From contig DASZHD010000052.1 in assembly GCA_035938175.1 (NCBI GenBank), positions 1 through 64,000 of the forward strand: a stretch of DNA of 64,000 nucleotides. The letters run 5' to 3'. The DNA comes from DASRDE01 sp035938175. GTDB lineage: Bacteria > Vulcanimicrobiota > Vulcanimicrobiia > Vulcanimicrobiales > Vulcanimicrobiaceae. The translations under genes were made by a program, and so were the position numbers. This document shows, piece after piece, positions 54,390 through 62,566 of this stretch; position 1 is the first letter of the stretch; each line of letters opens with the position of its first letter. The notes beneath the pieces are model-generated. The model saw nothing but the letters and a program-made list of their open reading frames with translations. It ran no database searches and had not been told where the DNA came from.

Positions 54390-54424
54390 GCTACTCCTTC
54401 TAAATCCCAAGAAAAGCGCCCATT

Positions 54425-54442
54425 CGTTCGTACGTACATACG
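54425..54442. promoter_or_regulatory. Imperfect palindrome, possible repressor operator
   Basis: The 18-base element CGTTCGTACGTACATACG is a near-perfect inverted repeat (seven of nine pairs match, with a perfect GTACGTAC core). It lies 36 bases upstream of the adaptor start and between divergent genes. The size is typical for TetR- or MarR-type repressors, but no regulator gene is adjacent. Confidence 0.4.
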
Positions 54443-54543
54443 TTCCCGGGCGCATTTTGATTCAGAATCGTATGCACAAAACCTTAAACCGCGTTGGGTG
54501 CCCCAGGGAAGCGGGGATTCACGCGTGGTATTGTGTCCGGGCC

Positions 54544-54939
54544 ATGCGAGCGAAACTCGATATCGGCCGCACGTTCAGCCGGCAGACCAGGGTTGAAGAG
54601 TGGATGACCGCGGAAAAGGCCGGCAACAAGGGGGTGGACGTGCTGTCGACGCCCATGCTCGTGCAACTCATTGAGGACGCCGCTATGGCCTGCGTCGCTC
54701 CGCTGCTCGACGAGGGCCAGATCACGCTGGGCACGCACATCGACCTGGAACACCACAAACCCGTGCCGGTCGGCTTCATCGTCCGCACCGAGGTCGAGGT
54801 GGTCCTGGTAGACGGCCCTCGCATCAGTTTCGCGGTCCAAGTCTTCGACGAACAGGAACCCGTAGCCGAGGGCACCCATGAGCGTTACATCATGGAGCGT
54901 GCGAAATTTCTCGCGAAGCTTGAAGAGAAGCTCGCTTAA
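54544..54939 (+). CDS. FlK-like hotdog thioesterase
   Basis: A 131-residue hotdog-fold protein. The catalytic triad of fluoroacetyl-CoA thioesterase FlK (Thr, Glu, His) is matched by Thr36 in STPMLV, Glu44 in QLIEDAA and His70 in DLEHHKPVP, with the same spacing. The substrate here is more likely an ordinary acyl-CoA. The ATG at 54544 was chosen because it fits the family's N-terminus. It is divergent from the adaptor gene. Confidence 0.88.
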   Translation: MRAKLDIGRTFSRQTRVEEWMTAEKAGNKGVDVLSTPMLVQLIEDAAMACVAPLLDEGQITLGTHIDLEHHKPVPVGFIVRTEVEVVLVDGPRISFAVQVFDEQEPVAEGTHERYIMERAKFLAKLEEKLA

Positions 54940-55002
54940 CGCTACCTTTATAGGCGAACGGGTGGGCCGTCTGTACTATGCTGCAGGGGGGCCTACCCAG
55001 GT

Positions 55003-55069
55003 CCCGAAGGATTAGCTCCGCTTGCTTCGGGGTACTGTACGACGTGACGCCTGGCTGCGTTTCGTCACG
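55003..55069 (+). promoter_or_regulatory. Structured 5' leader of the CAO-domain barrel gene
   Basis: Two stems lie in the 170-base gap before the gene: CCCGAAG (55003-55009) with CTTCGGG (55025-55031), and CGTGACG (55043-55049) with CGTCACG (55063-55069). A weak -10 (TACTAT, 54974-54979) lies upstream. An RNA switch or mRNA-stabilising leader is possible. Confidence 0.4.
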
Positions 55070-55110
55070 CTCCGACAAGCCGAGGCTTCATTCTAGCTAG
55101 GAGGAAACAC

Positions 55111-56664
55111 TTGAAACGACTGAGCACCGGAGTCCTGACCGTGCTGTTAGCAGCCGGTTTTGGACTTAGCGCGGTGGCCGCTCCGTCGCAGTCTGGATCG
55201 CATGGCAACTTTGGAAGCAACGCGATCGCCCAGGCTACGCCGTCCGGTTCACCTGCTCCGGCAGCAACAGCCATGGCGTCTCCCGCCGCCTCAATGGCGC
55301 CGGGAGGTTCCGCTGCTCCGGCAGCATCCGCTGCACCTGCAGCGACGCCGATGGCTTCGCCTGCCGCTCCGGCGGCACCAGCGGCGAACACGCCGCCGGC
55401 GAACTTTGGTTCTCCGCCGTCCGGACAGATCCCGATCCTCTTCAACGATCACCACGTCTATTCGAAGCCGGATGAACTCAAGCAGGGCCGCGTCCTTGCC
55501 GCACTCATCCGCGGTGGTACGATCTTGATTCCGCTGCGCTCCATGTTCGAGCAAATGGGCGCGACGGTCGCTTACGACCCGGCGAGCAAAACGGTCGATG
55601 TTACCAAGCCCGGCGCTGACGTCAAAGTCACCGTCGGCAAACCCGAAGTCGTGATCAACGGCGAAACGCGTCCGCTGGACGTCCCGCCGGAAATCTATCA
55701 GGGTCACGTCGTCGTGCCGGTCCGCGTCATTTCGGAAGGCATGGGTGCGTACGTACAGTGGGTTCCGGACCGCCGCGTTGTGGTCGTCCGCTATCTGCCG
55801 CCGACGCCGCCCCCGCCGCCGCCGCCGACCACCACACCGACGCCGATTCCGACGACCGCTCCAACTCCGGTCCCGACCCCGGCTGAGTCAAATCTGTTCG
55901 TGGCGGGCGACTGGATCATCGCGCCCAAGGTGTACAACGAGTTCAGCCCGGGCAACACCGGCAACATCAAGAAGGACGGCATGTCGTACCGCATTCGCGG
56001 CGCGTACAAGTTCGATCTCTTCTCGCTGCCGTGGATGATCGAAGGCGACTTCCGGAGCTATCGTTATCCGCACAACCAGACGCTGCCGACGGATCCAAAT
56101 GGCGTCACAGGTCCATTCCCCGGCGCGCTCTGCAACGGCACGAACGCCGTTTCGCACCCGAATCCGGCTAACGAGCCCGGCTGCGTAACGTCGATCGGCG
56201 GACTGACGTCGACCTTCGTTCCCGCGTTCACCGCGCAGGATCAGTCGATTGACGCCCGCTTGGGTCTGCAAGTCGCGAACATTCTCGACGAGCGGATCTA
56301 CATTGCCGGCGGTTACCTCTGGCGTACCAACAACTACGGTTATCCGAAGATCAACAACTTCGGCGGCGGCCTGGAAGTGCTGCCGGCTCTCAAGCAGACC
56401 GGCTGGTCGTTGTACGGCAGCGCGTACTACTACCCCGACGTGAAGGGCACGTGTCCGATCTCGACGTGTCCGACGACCGGTTCGCCGTTCGTCCTGTCGT
56501 ACAACATGTTCCGGTACGACGTCGGCGCAGCAGTACAACTCGGTCCGACGATTCCGGCATTCTTCGAATTCGGCTTCCTGGGCGATTCGGGTAAGAATCA
56601 CACGAACGCTCCGTCCGATTTCTCGGAGAACGGCCCCTACATCGGTCTGGGTCTGAAGTTCTAG
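55111..56664 (+). CDS. CAO-type N-domain protein with C-terminal outer-membrane barrel
   Basis: A TTG start six bases after a perfect AGGAGG (55099-55104) begins a signal peptide (MKRLSTGVLTVLLAAGFGLSAVAA). A low-complexity Ala/Pro/Ser region runs to about residue 100. The copper-amine-oxidase-type N domain follows (about 108-228: LIPLRSMFEQMGATVAYD and VVPVRVISEGMGAYVQW). Then come a Pro/Thr linker (TPPPPPPPTTTPTP) and a beta-rich 240-residue domain ending in a terminal Phe (GPYIGLGLKF), typical of outer membrane barrels. Strong translation signals and a strong terminator suggest high expression. Likely a structural or porin-like protein. Confidence 0.85.
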   Translation: MKRLSTGVLTVLLAAGFGLSAVAAPSQSGSHGNFGSNAIAQATPSGSPAPAATAMASPAASMAPGGSAAPAASAAPAATPMASPAAPAAPAANTPPANFGSPPSGQIPILFNDHHVYSKPDELKQGRVLAALIRGGTILIPLRSMFEQMGATVAYDPASKTVDVTKPGADVKVTVGKPEVVINGETRPLDVPPEIYQGHVVVPVRVISEGMGAYVQWVPDRRVVVVRYLPPTPPPPPPPTTTPTPIPTTAPTPVPTPAESNLFVAGDWIIAPKVYNEFSPGNTGNIKKDGMSYRIRGAYKFDLFSLPWMIEGDFRSYRYPHNQTLPTDPNGVTGPFPGALCNGTNAVSHPNPANEPGCVTSIGGLTSTFVPAFTAQDQSIDARLGLQVANILDERIYIAGGYLWRTNNYGYPKINNFGGGLEVLPALKQTGWSLYGSAYYYPDVKGTCPISTCPTTGSPFVLSYNMFRYDVGAAVQLGPTIPAFFEFGFLGDSGKNHTNAPSDFSENGPYIGLGLKF

Positions 56665-56688
56665 CACTGCGCTAGAATCGCAGAACGA

Positions 56689-56721
56689 AAGAGCCCCGCA
56701 ATGCGCGGGGCTCTTTTCTTT
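56689..56721 (+). terminator. Intrinsic terminator after the CAO-domain gene
   Basis: An 11-pair stem (AAGAGCCCCGC with GCGGGGCTCTT), a five-base loop AATGC and a T-rich tail (TTTTCTTT) follow the stop by 25 bases. Confidence 0.93.
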
Positions 56722-56726
56722 CCAAA

Positions 56727-56755
56727 TTGATTTCAAGGTCCTGACCTTGTATTCT
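56727..56755 (+). promoter_or_regulatory. Candidate promoter of the G1 peptidase gene
   Basis: TTGATT (56727-56732) and TATTCT (56750-56755) are separated by 17 bases, each matching four of six consensus bases. It lies 80 bases upstream of the gene and past the preceding terminator, where a promoter is needed. Confidence 0.45.
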
Positions 56756-56834
56756 TAAGGGGACCCGCGCGCGCAAGCAATTCGTATCTTTTTGTTGCGC
56801 TGCGAGCAGTGCATATTACTGAAAGAGAAAGGGT

Positions 56835-58217
56835 GTGCCATCAGTGTTTAGCAATCTCAGAGCAGCGGCTCGTGCTGTGCTGTTAATCGCGGCAGGCTTT
56901 GCCCTGTCATCGTGTTCGAGCGCGAATAGAGTAACTCCGCAAACGACCTATCAGTCCGAGGTTCACCTCAACCGTTCGGTCGAGTCCACGGCGCCCAGCT
57001 TCGCAACTTCCGATAAGCGGCTGTTCGTCAATTACCGCCCCGGACAAACGCAATCACCCGTGACGTTTACGACTTTGCCGGGGGCCGTCTGCACTATCAA
57101 TACCCCCAGCCCTATAAACGCCTGGAAGACATTCGCCGATTCGAATGGCCGTGTTCTCTACTATGTGTCAATAGCCGGCCGGAACACCATTACTCGAGAG
57201 ACTCTTAAATGCTCCACACGAGATCTTTCGCAATATTTCACGCTGATCTATCGGCCCGGTGCATCGGCATTCGTACCCCGCCAACCAGTAAGCGTCCCGT
57301 CCGAGTCTCAAATCGACACATTTATTAAGTCGAACGGCTTCGATCTGCGCACAGCGTCCGACCATGTGCTGCTTCAGCATAACATACCTCCGCGACCTCA
57401 AGACTTCTCTACAAACAAAGTTTCCGCCAGTGCTTGGCTCGAAGCTGCCCTGACGCCCACGCACCTTGTTTCGCCAAGCACGGCGATTACAAACATCGTT
57501 GAAGATACCACCGGAGTAACAAGCGGAACATGGGTGGGATTTGCGGATTCGGGCACGCATGGGACGTACAATACGGTGCGTGCAAACTGGATCGTACCCG
57601 CACTTAAGCCAATTCCTCAAAGCCCGGCTTACTCTTCGATGTGGGTTGGCATCGACGGGTCTACGTATTGCGCTTCACCACCGTGTTCCAACAATGTTAT
57701 CCAGGACGGTACGGAGCAGGATTTTTCCAGTTCGAATGGCGTTGACCATTACAACTACTATGCTTGGCTAGATTTGGAGTTAAACAATACGCCGTCGACC
57801 TATTTGTTTGGCATTTCGCCAGGCGACAAGATGTATGGAACAGTTTGGAAGAACGACTCCGGAGGCCAAGTTTACGCTCAGTTCTACATAAAAGATCTCA
57901 ACACCGGACAGACGACAAACGTCGGATATGCGGCGGGAAATGCTTTCGTCGGAGACTCCGCCGAGTGGATTATCGAACGTACTCTCGTCGGAAACGAACT
58001 TTATTGGCTTCCGAATTTTGGAAGCGCTCAAATGACAAACGCTTCGCTCGTTTCTGGTAATACGACACTTAACTATAACCAGGTTCTCGGATATCCCCTG
58101 TACGAGATCACCATGGCTGGCGGCCAAGGTACAGTCGGAAACCTCGCCACCACGGCCGAGGGAGGAGGCGCCACAATTGATTACACCTGGGTCAACGATG
58201 GGTGCTGTCCTCGTTAG
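56835..58217 (+). CDS. G1 family (eqolisin-type) glutamic peptidase lipoprotein
   Basis: A 460-residue lipoprotein (lipobox LSSC, Cys27). After a 220-residue propeptide-like region comes the eqolisin fold: NWIVPALK, YSSMWVGIDGS, VIQDGTEQ with Gln290, YYAWLDLE, and GDSAEWIIER with Glu377, matching the Gln/Glu dyad of fungal G1 peptidases. G1 peptidases are acid proteases, so activity at low pH outside the cell is plausible. Base composition is visibly lower in G+C than its neighbours. The GTG at 56835 is used; a GTG at 56844 is the alternative. Confidence 0.86.
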   Translation: MPSVFSNLRAAARAVLLIAAGFALSSCSSANRVTPQTTYQSEVHLNRSVESTAPSFATSDKRLFVNYRPGQTQSPVTFTTLPGAVCTINTPSPINAWKTFADSNGRVLYYVSIAGRNTITRETLKCSTRDLSQYFTLIYRPGASAFVPRQPVSVPSESQIDTFIKSNGFDLRTASDHVLLQHNIPPRPQDFSTNKVSASAWLEAALTPTHLVSPSTAITNIVEDTTGVTSGTWVGFADSGTHGTYNTVRANWIVPALKPIPQSPAYSSMWVGIDGSTYCASPPCSNNVIQDGTEQDFSSSNGVDHYNYYAWLDLELNNTPSTYLFGISPGDKMYGTVWKNDSGGQVYAQFYIKDLNTGQTTNVGYAAGNAFVGDSAEWIIERTLVGNELYWLPNFGSAQMTNASLVSGNTTLNYNQVLGYPLYEITMAGGQGTVGNLATTAEGGGATIDYTWVNDGCCPR

Positions 58218-58302
58218 GTGCATGTAAGCCTTGAACATCGCCGTCGAAAGTCTTAAGCCTTAGGTATTAACAACGTCAACGACGCACGTGAAAGGACGAC
58301 AC

Positions 58303-58333
58303 GCGTCTTTGGAAACTTGTTTTCCAAAGACGC
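58303..58333. terminator. Strong inverted repeat after the G1 peptidase gene
   Basis: A 13-base perfect stem (GCGTCTTTGGAAA with TTTCCAAAGACGC) with a five-base loop CTTGT. No T tract follows on either strand, so it may be a Rho-assisted terminator, an mRNA end protector or a mobile element remnant. It lies in the longest gap without a gene (58218-58500), where I see nothing else convincing. Confidence 0.5.
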
Positions 58334-58500
58334 TCTTCGTAATTCTGCGGACTAAACCACGAACACGGGGAATGAATATCCCAAAAGCGCATGGCACCGG
58401 GCGCGACAGCATTCAAGGGTGCGTGTCGCGCCTATGTTTTTGCGGCTTAGCGACCCAGAATGACGGTCGCCAAGGCCTCTTTTCTGCGGCTAGCGCACCC

Positions 58501-59421
58501 CTATCGCCGGTTCGGCCGATGCGACGAAGCTGGCGACGGCGTTGCCGACGGCACGGACGATCCGCCCGACGCCGGTGACGGCGAAGACGACGGCGCACTG
58601 GCCGGCGAACCGGACGCCGCCGGTGAGGGCGTAATTGCGCCGCTCGGAATCGGAATCGGCGAGCCGCTCGGTGTAACAATCGGAGCAACGGTCGGCACAG
58701 GCGACGGCGTGAAGCACGGAACCGGCAGAATCTGCGCCGGCGGCATGCCGGGCCGCGGCGACGGTGTCGGCGTGGGCGACGGCGTTTCCGTCGGCGAGGG
58801 CGTCGGTGTCGGATGCCGGTTCGGCGTTTCGGACGCCTCCGGCGTTACTTCCGGACACGGCTCCGGATCTGCGAAATAGTGTTCCGTGAAACCGATCTTC
58901 AGATCGCGCCCGAGGGCTTTTCCGAAAAAGCTGCCCGGCCATTTGCGGATGACGATATGCGCGTAATTCCACGCCTTGTCTTGGTATTCTTGAACCCAGA
59001 CCTTGCGGTACATTTCAAACGCCAAGAAGTACGAGCGCGCGAGCTGCGGATCGTTCGGATATTTGCGCGCCCAAGCCGTCAGCGCTTCATCGGCGAAATT
59101 GATCCCGGAAAGAATTTTCGGATCGGTCGTGTACGCGCCGGCCCGTACGAGATCGTCGCGAAAGGTGTTGTTGATTCCCAGATAGCTCATCTTCATTCGC
59201 CCGAAATACTCGTCGCCGGGCGCCGAGACTTTGAGCATTTGATTGATGCGCTGCTGCCACTTCGAAATGCCCGGCGTAGCTTTCGTGCCCGGCTTACTGC
59301 CGGAAGAGGGCTTCGGTGACGGCTTCTGCGACGGCGGTGCGGAAATGGGAGCTGCCGCAACCGAGCCGAGAAGCCCGAGCCCGATTGCAGCAGCAGGCAA
59401 AGAGAGTAACGCGCGTTTCAA
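58501..59421 (-). CDS. Secreted protein of a DEYFGR-motif family (long form)
   Basis: A 306-residue exported protein. The TTG at 59421 has AAAGGG upstream and starts a signal peptide (ALLSLPAAAIGLGLLGSVAAA). The core (about residues 55-180) contains GDEYFGRMKMSYLGINN and ARKYPNDPQLARSYFLAFEMYRK, both shared with the next protein, and is helix-rich, TPR-like. A long Pro/Thr/Ser-rich tail runs from about residue 190 to the end. No known family; likely surface or periplasmic. Confidence 0.75.
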   Translation of the reverse strand: MKRALLSLPAAAIGLGLLGSVAAAPISAPPSQKPSPKPSSGSKPGTKATPGISKWQQRINQMLKVSAPGDEYFGRMKMSYLGINNTFRDDLVRAGAYTTDPKILSGINFADEALTAWARKYPNDPQLARSYFLAFEMYRKVWVQEYQDKAWNYAHIVIRKWPGSFFGKALGRDLKIGFTEHYFADPEPCPEVTPEASETPNRHPTPTPSPTETPSPTPTPSPRPGMPPAQILPVPCFTPSPVPTVAPIVTPSGSPIPIPSGAITPSPAASGSPASAPSSSPSPASGGSSVPSATPSPASSHRPNRR

Positions 59422-59467
59422 CTACAACCCTTTCGTAGGCATACGTTTACGTTTGGGTCGTTCGCGC

Positions 59468-59926
59468 CTATTTCAAAGTATCCGCCAATTCCACGCGCGC
59501 TTGCGCCGCGTAGGTAGTCTTGGCATAGCGCGCTTGCAGCCAGTGAAACGCGCGCGTCGCGTTTTGCTGGCCCTCCGCGGAGTGGATGCGGGCGTACAGC
59601 GACGTCAGCTGGTACACGCTTTTTGCAAGCCACGGATCGGATGGATATTTGTGTTCCCAGTCGTGCAGTGCGTCTTCCACAAAGCCTGCGGCACCCAGTA
59701 CGTCTGCTTCGCGGTCCGGCGCGTATTGCAGGCGCAGCCCCAGATCGCGAAGCTGATTTCGGATGCCCAGAATGCTCATCTTCAAGCGGCCGAAATATTC
59801 GTCGGCGGGGGCGACGCGAATGACGGGCGCGCGAGCGTGGTTTTGTGCGGCGGGGCCGGTCCCCCAGGAACTGAAGAACATGGCCGGCACGAGGAGAGCT
59901 GCGTAAAGATTGCTGCGGGTGCGCAC
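59468..59926 (-). CDS. Secreted protein of a DEYFGR-motif family (short form)
   Basis: A 152-residue exported protein. GTG at 59926 (AGGAG nine bases upstream) starts a signal peptide. The mature part has ADEYFGRLKMSILGIRNQLRD and EHKYPSDPWLAKSVYQLTSLYARI, the same two blocks as the neighbour but without the Pro-rich tail. The two genes lie in tandem with a 46-base gap and clearly arose by duplication. Function unknown. Confidence 0.75.
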   Translation of the reverse strand: MRTRSNLYAALLVPAMFFSSWGTGPAAQNHARAPVIRVAPADEYFGRLKMSILGIRNQLRDLGLRLQYAPDREADVLGAAGFVEDALHDWEHKYPSDPWLAKSVYQLTSLYARIHSAEGQQNATRAFHWLQARYAKTTYAAQARVELADTLK

Positions 59927-60057
59927 GGCGCACCGCTCCTTTCCCTCCCCTACAGTAAAGGTTCGGACTGGTCGCTCGCCGCTTTTAGCTGCTTGCTCAC
60001 CGCGCCTGAGCGAACGCCCGGGAAAGAAGGCGGGCTCCGCATGCGAAGTCCCGACCG

Positions 60058-61356
60058 ATGACACGGACGCTGCGGGTTGCCGCATGTCAGATTCAAGCGC
60101 ACGATCGCGGCGCGCTCGCGCATGCCTGGCCGCGCATTCGCGGCTTGGTCCGGCAAGCGGCAGCGGACGGAGCGCGGCTGGTCGTGCTGCCGGAAGGCAC
60201 GCTTCCCTCCTACGTTTTGGGCTACCAACGCTACGATGCCGGCGAAATCGCGACGGCGTTGGAAGAATGCCGCGCCCTGGCGCGCGAGCTCGGCATCGTG
60301 CTGGTGATTGGGGCAGCGCGGCAAGAACGCGGCGAAGAGCGCGTCTTCAACAGTGCGATCGCGATCGACGCCGACGGGTCTATCGCGGGCCACGCCGACA
60401 AGCACTTCCTTTGGCATTTCGACCGGCAATGGTTTGCACCGGGGGAACGCATCGAACCGGTTCGCACGTCGATCGGAACGCTCGGCGTCCTGATCTGCGC
60501 GGACGGCAGAATTCCGCTGATTGCAAGCACGCTCGTGGACCGCGGTGCCGAAATTTTGGTCATGCCCACCGCATGGGTGACGAGCGGACGAGACCCGGAC
60601 AACCTGGAGAATATCCAAGCGGATCTGCTGGTGCGCGTTCGCGCCCGCGAGAACGGCGTACCGTTTGTCGCAGCAAATAAATGCGGAGTAGAACTCGGCT
60701 GCGTCGCGTATAGCGGAAAGAGTCAGATCGTCGCGAGCGACGGTTCCGTGGCGGCCATTGCGTCGCAAAACGAAGAACAATTCGTCTGCTCCGACGTACA
60801 AGCGGGGGCTTTGAATATTCCTCGTCCGCCGCTTGGTGAGGCGCGGACCATGCAGCGTGACGGGGCGCCCGTCTCGCCGGTGCGCATCGCGATTGCGGCG
60901 GACGATCTCCGCGACGAACCGGTGATGGAAGATCGTTTGCGCATCGTCGAAGCGCAAGTGCTGGTGATGCCCGAATCCACGTATCCCGCCGCCGGAAATC
61001 AGGACGTTCCGCTCGTGTTCGTCGACGATCGTATCGTCCTGGATCCGCGCGGTCTGGCGGCGTACCGTTTGAACGGCGTCGATCTGGCCGTTTGGAAGTC
61101 TGCCGTCGAACTGCCGTGGCTCGTCGCATTTGCACGCGCTCGCGCGTTGGAATTGCGCATGTACGTCATTGCGATTCAACCGCGCGGACGCGCCTTTGCG
61201 GTGGATCCCGACGGAGCCGTCGTTTGCGGAACCTTCGGCGGGTACCGTATCGCAAGTTTTACGTACGATCCGGCACGCGCACGGCAAACGCTCGTTGCGC
61301 CCGGGACCGACGTTCGCGCAGGTCTTGAACGCGCGCATTCGCATGCGCAGCGTTAG
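60058..61356 (+). CDS. Two-domain carbon-nitrogen hydrolase (nitrilase superfamily)
   Basis: A 432-residue cytoplasmic protein. The first half has the full Glu-Lys-Cys triad: VLPEGTLPS (Glu46), ADKHFLW (Lys115), VLICADGR (Cys148). The second half (about 275-430) repeats the fold: VRIAIAADD, VLVMPESTYP and IAIQPRGRAFAVDPDGAVV. It keeps the first Glu, but no catalytic Cys is seen in the corresponding place, so it looks like a degenerate, non-catalytic copy. Substrate is unknown (amidase, nitrilase or carbamoylase). The next gene starts within its 3' end. Confidence 0.88.
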   Translation: MTRTLRVAACQIQAHDRGALAHAWPRIRGLVRQAAADGARLVVLPEGTLPSYVLGYQRYDAGEIATALEECRALARELGIVLVIGAARQERGEERVFNSAIAIDADGSIAGHADKHFLWHFDRQWFAPGERIEPVRTSIGTLGVLICADGRIPLIASTLVDRGAEILVMPTAWVTSGRDPDNLENIQADLLVRVRARENGVPFVAANKCGVELGCVAYSGKSQIVASDGSVAAIASQNEEQFVCSDVQAGALNIPRPPLGEARTMQRDGAPVSPVRIAIAADDLRDEPVMEDRLRIVEAQVLVMPESTYPAAGNQDVPLVFVDDRIVLDPRGLAAYRLNGVDLAVWKSAVELPWLVAFARARALELRMYVIAIQPRGRAFAVDPDGAVVCGTFGGYRIASFTYDPARARQTLVAPGTDVRAGLERAHSHAQR

Positions 61357-62566
61357 AATCGCGGGTTTCGCGCTCGCGGCGCTGATGCTGGGCAACGCAC
61401 CCGTACACCGGGCGCACTTGCGGATCGGATCGTTCGGATTGCATACCGGCGCCGGTCCGTTGATCTCCGGAAGCCGGGTACTCGTAGAAGCAACCGGCCT
61501 GCAAGGCACGTTCTCCCTTTCGCTGGTCGGACCGGGAAGGATTGAAGGCCACGACTACATCGCGCCTTCCGTCGACCGGCCGCAAACCGCGACGCTCGTC
61601 GCTTCATCGTCCGGCACCGTTGCGTACGGCACGGTGACTATCGTACCGCCGCCGGCGCCGCGGCGCGCACTGATCGCCGTCGCTTCTTACGACGACGGAA
61701 TTGCGCTGCACGACGCGCGTTCGTTCGCACTGCTCGGTTACGCCGGTATCGGCGGACCGGCGGGTGACGTGGCGTTCGGCAAAAACGGCGACATTTTCGC
61801 GGCTGACACCGACGGCGACATCCTGACCGCAATCAAACGCAACCCGTGGACGGTGCAGCGCATCGCGGGCGTATCCGAAGGAAACGAGATTGCCGTCGAC
61901 GCGCGTTCGGGAAACGTCTTCGTCAGCGATCGCGATGCCGGCCCGACCGGAGCGCTTACGCGAATTACGCCCGAGGGCGACGTCATGCTGGTTCGCACTG
62001 GGAACACGGCGGAAGGCCTGACGATCGACGAAGCGCGGCAACTCGTGTACGTCGGCAACGTGAACGAACAAAGCGTCGCCGTCGTCGATGCGCGCACGAT
62101 GCGGCTGCTGCGCAAGCTGCCAAGTGTGAACCGCACGTTCGGCGTCGCGCTCGATCCGCGGCGCCAGCGTCTATACGTCGTCTCGAATTCGAGCCCGGGC
62201 ATGAACGGGAAAGGCGGATATGTCGCGGAGATCGACGCGGGACGCGTGCCGCGTATCGTACGACGCAGTGCATACTTTACGTTCCCGCTCGGTATTGCTT
62301 TCGACGCGCAGCACCGCCGGCTGTTCGTCACCGACGAAGCGAAAGACATGGTGTACGTTCTTCGCGACGATACGCTGGCCGCGGCGCGCGCGCCGATCCG
62401 TACGTGCGGAACGCCGTGGCGTCCCCATATCACCGGCGGGCTTCTTTTCGTGCCGTGCGCGCACGATAATCGCATCGACGTGTTGAGTCTGCGCACCCTG
62501 CGGCGCGTCGCCGGCGCACCGTTCGCCACGGGCGGTTTCCCGCTCAGCGTCGCATCGTGGCCATAG
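61343..62566 (+). CDS. Exported beta-propeller protein (YncE-like)
   Basis: A 407-residue protein with a signal peptide (MRSVRIAGFALAALMLG) and an N-terminal beta-sandwich. A seven-blade-type propeller follows, with repeats such as GDVAFGKNGDIFAADTDGDI, NEIAVDARSGNVFVSDRDAG, GVALDPRRQRLYVVSNS and GIAFDAQHRRLFVTDEAKD. These are typical of YncE/SMP-30-like repeat proteins without catalytic residues. It overlaps the nitrilase gene by 14 bases and the glycosidase by 10, indicating one transcript. Confidence 0.86.
   Translation: MRSVRIAGFALAALMLGNAPVHRAHLRIGSFGLHTGAGPLISGSRVLVEATGLQGTFSLSLVGPGRIEGHDYIAPSVDRPQTATLVASSSGTVAYGTVTIVPPPAPRRALIAVASYDDGIALHDARSFALLGYAGIGGPAGDVAFGKNGDIFAADTDGDILTAIKRNPWTVQRIAGVSEGNEIAVDARSGNVFVSDRDAGPTGALTRITPEGDVMLVRTGNTAEGLTIDEARQLVYVGNVNEQSVAVVDARTMRLLRKLPSVNRTFGVALDPRRQRLYVVSNSSPGMNGKGGYVAEIDAGRVPRIVRRSAYFTFPLGIAFDAQHRRLFVTDEAKDMVYVLRDDTLAAARAPIRTCGTPWRPHITGGLLFVPCAHDNRIDVLSLRTLRRVAGAPFATGGFPLSVASWP

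Noticed and set aside
59950..61509. 519-codon open frame on the minus strand
   Set aside because: Antisense to the nitrilase gene, with no recognisable motif; the nitrilase has a full catalytic triad.
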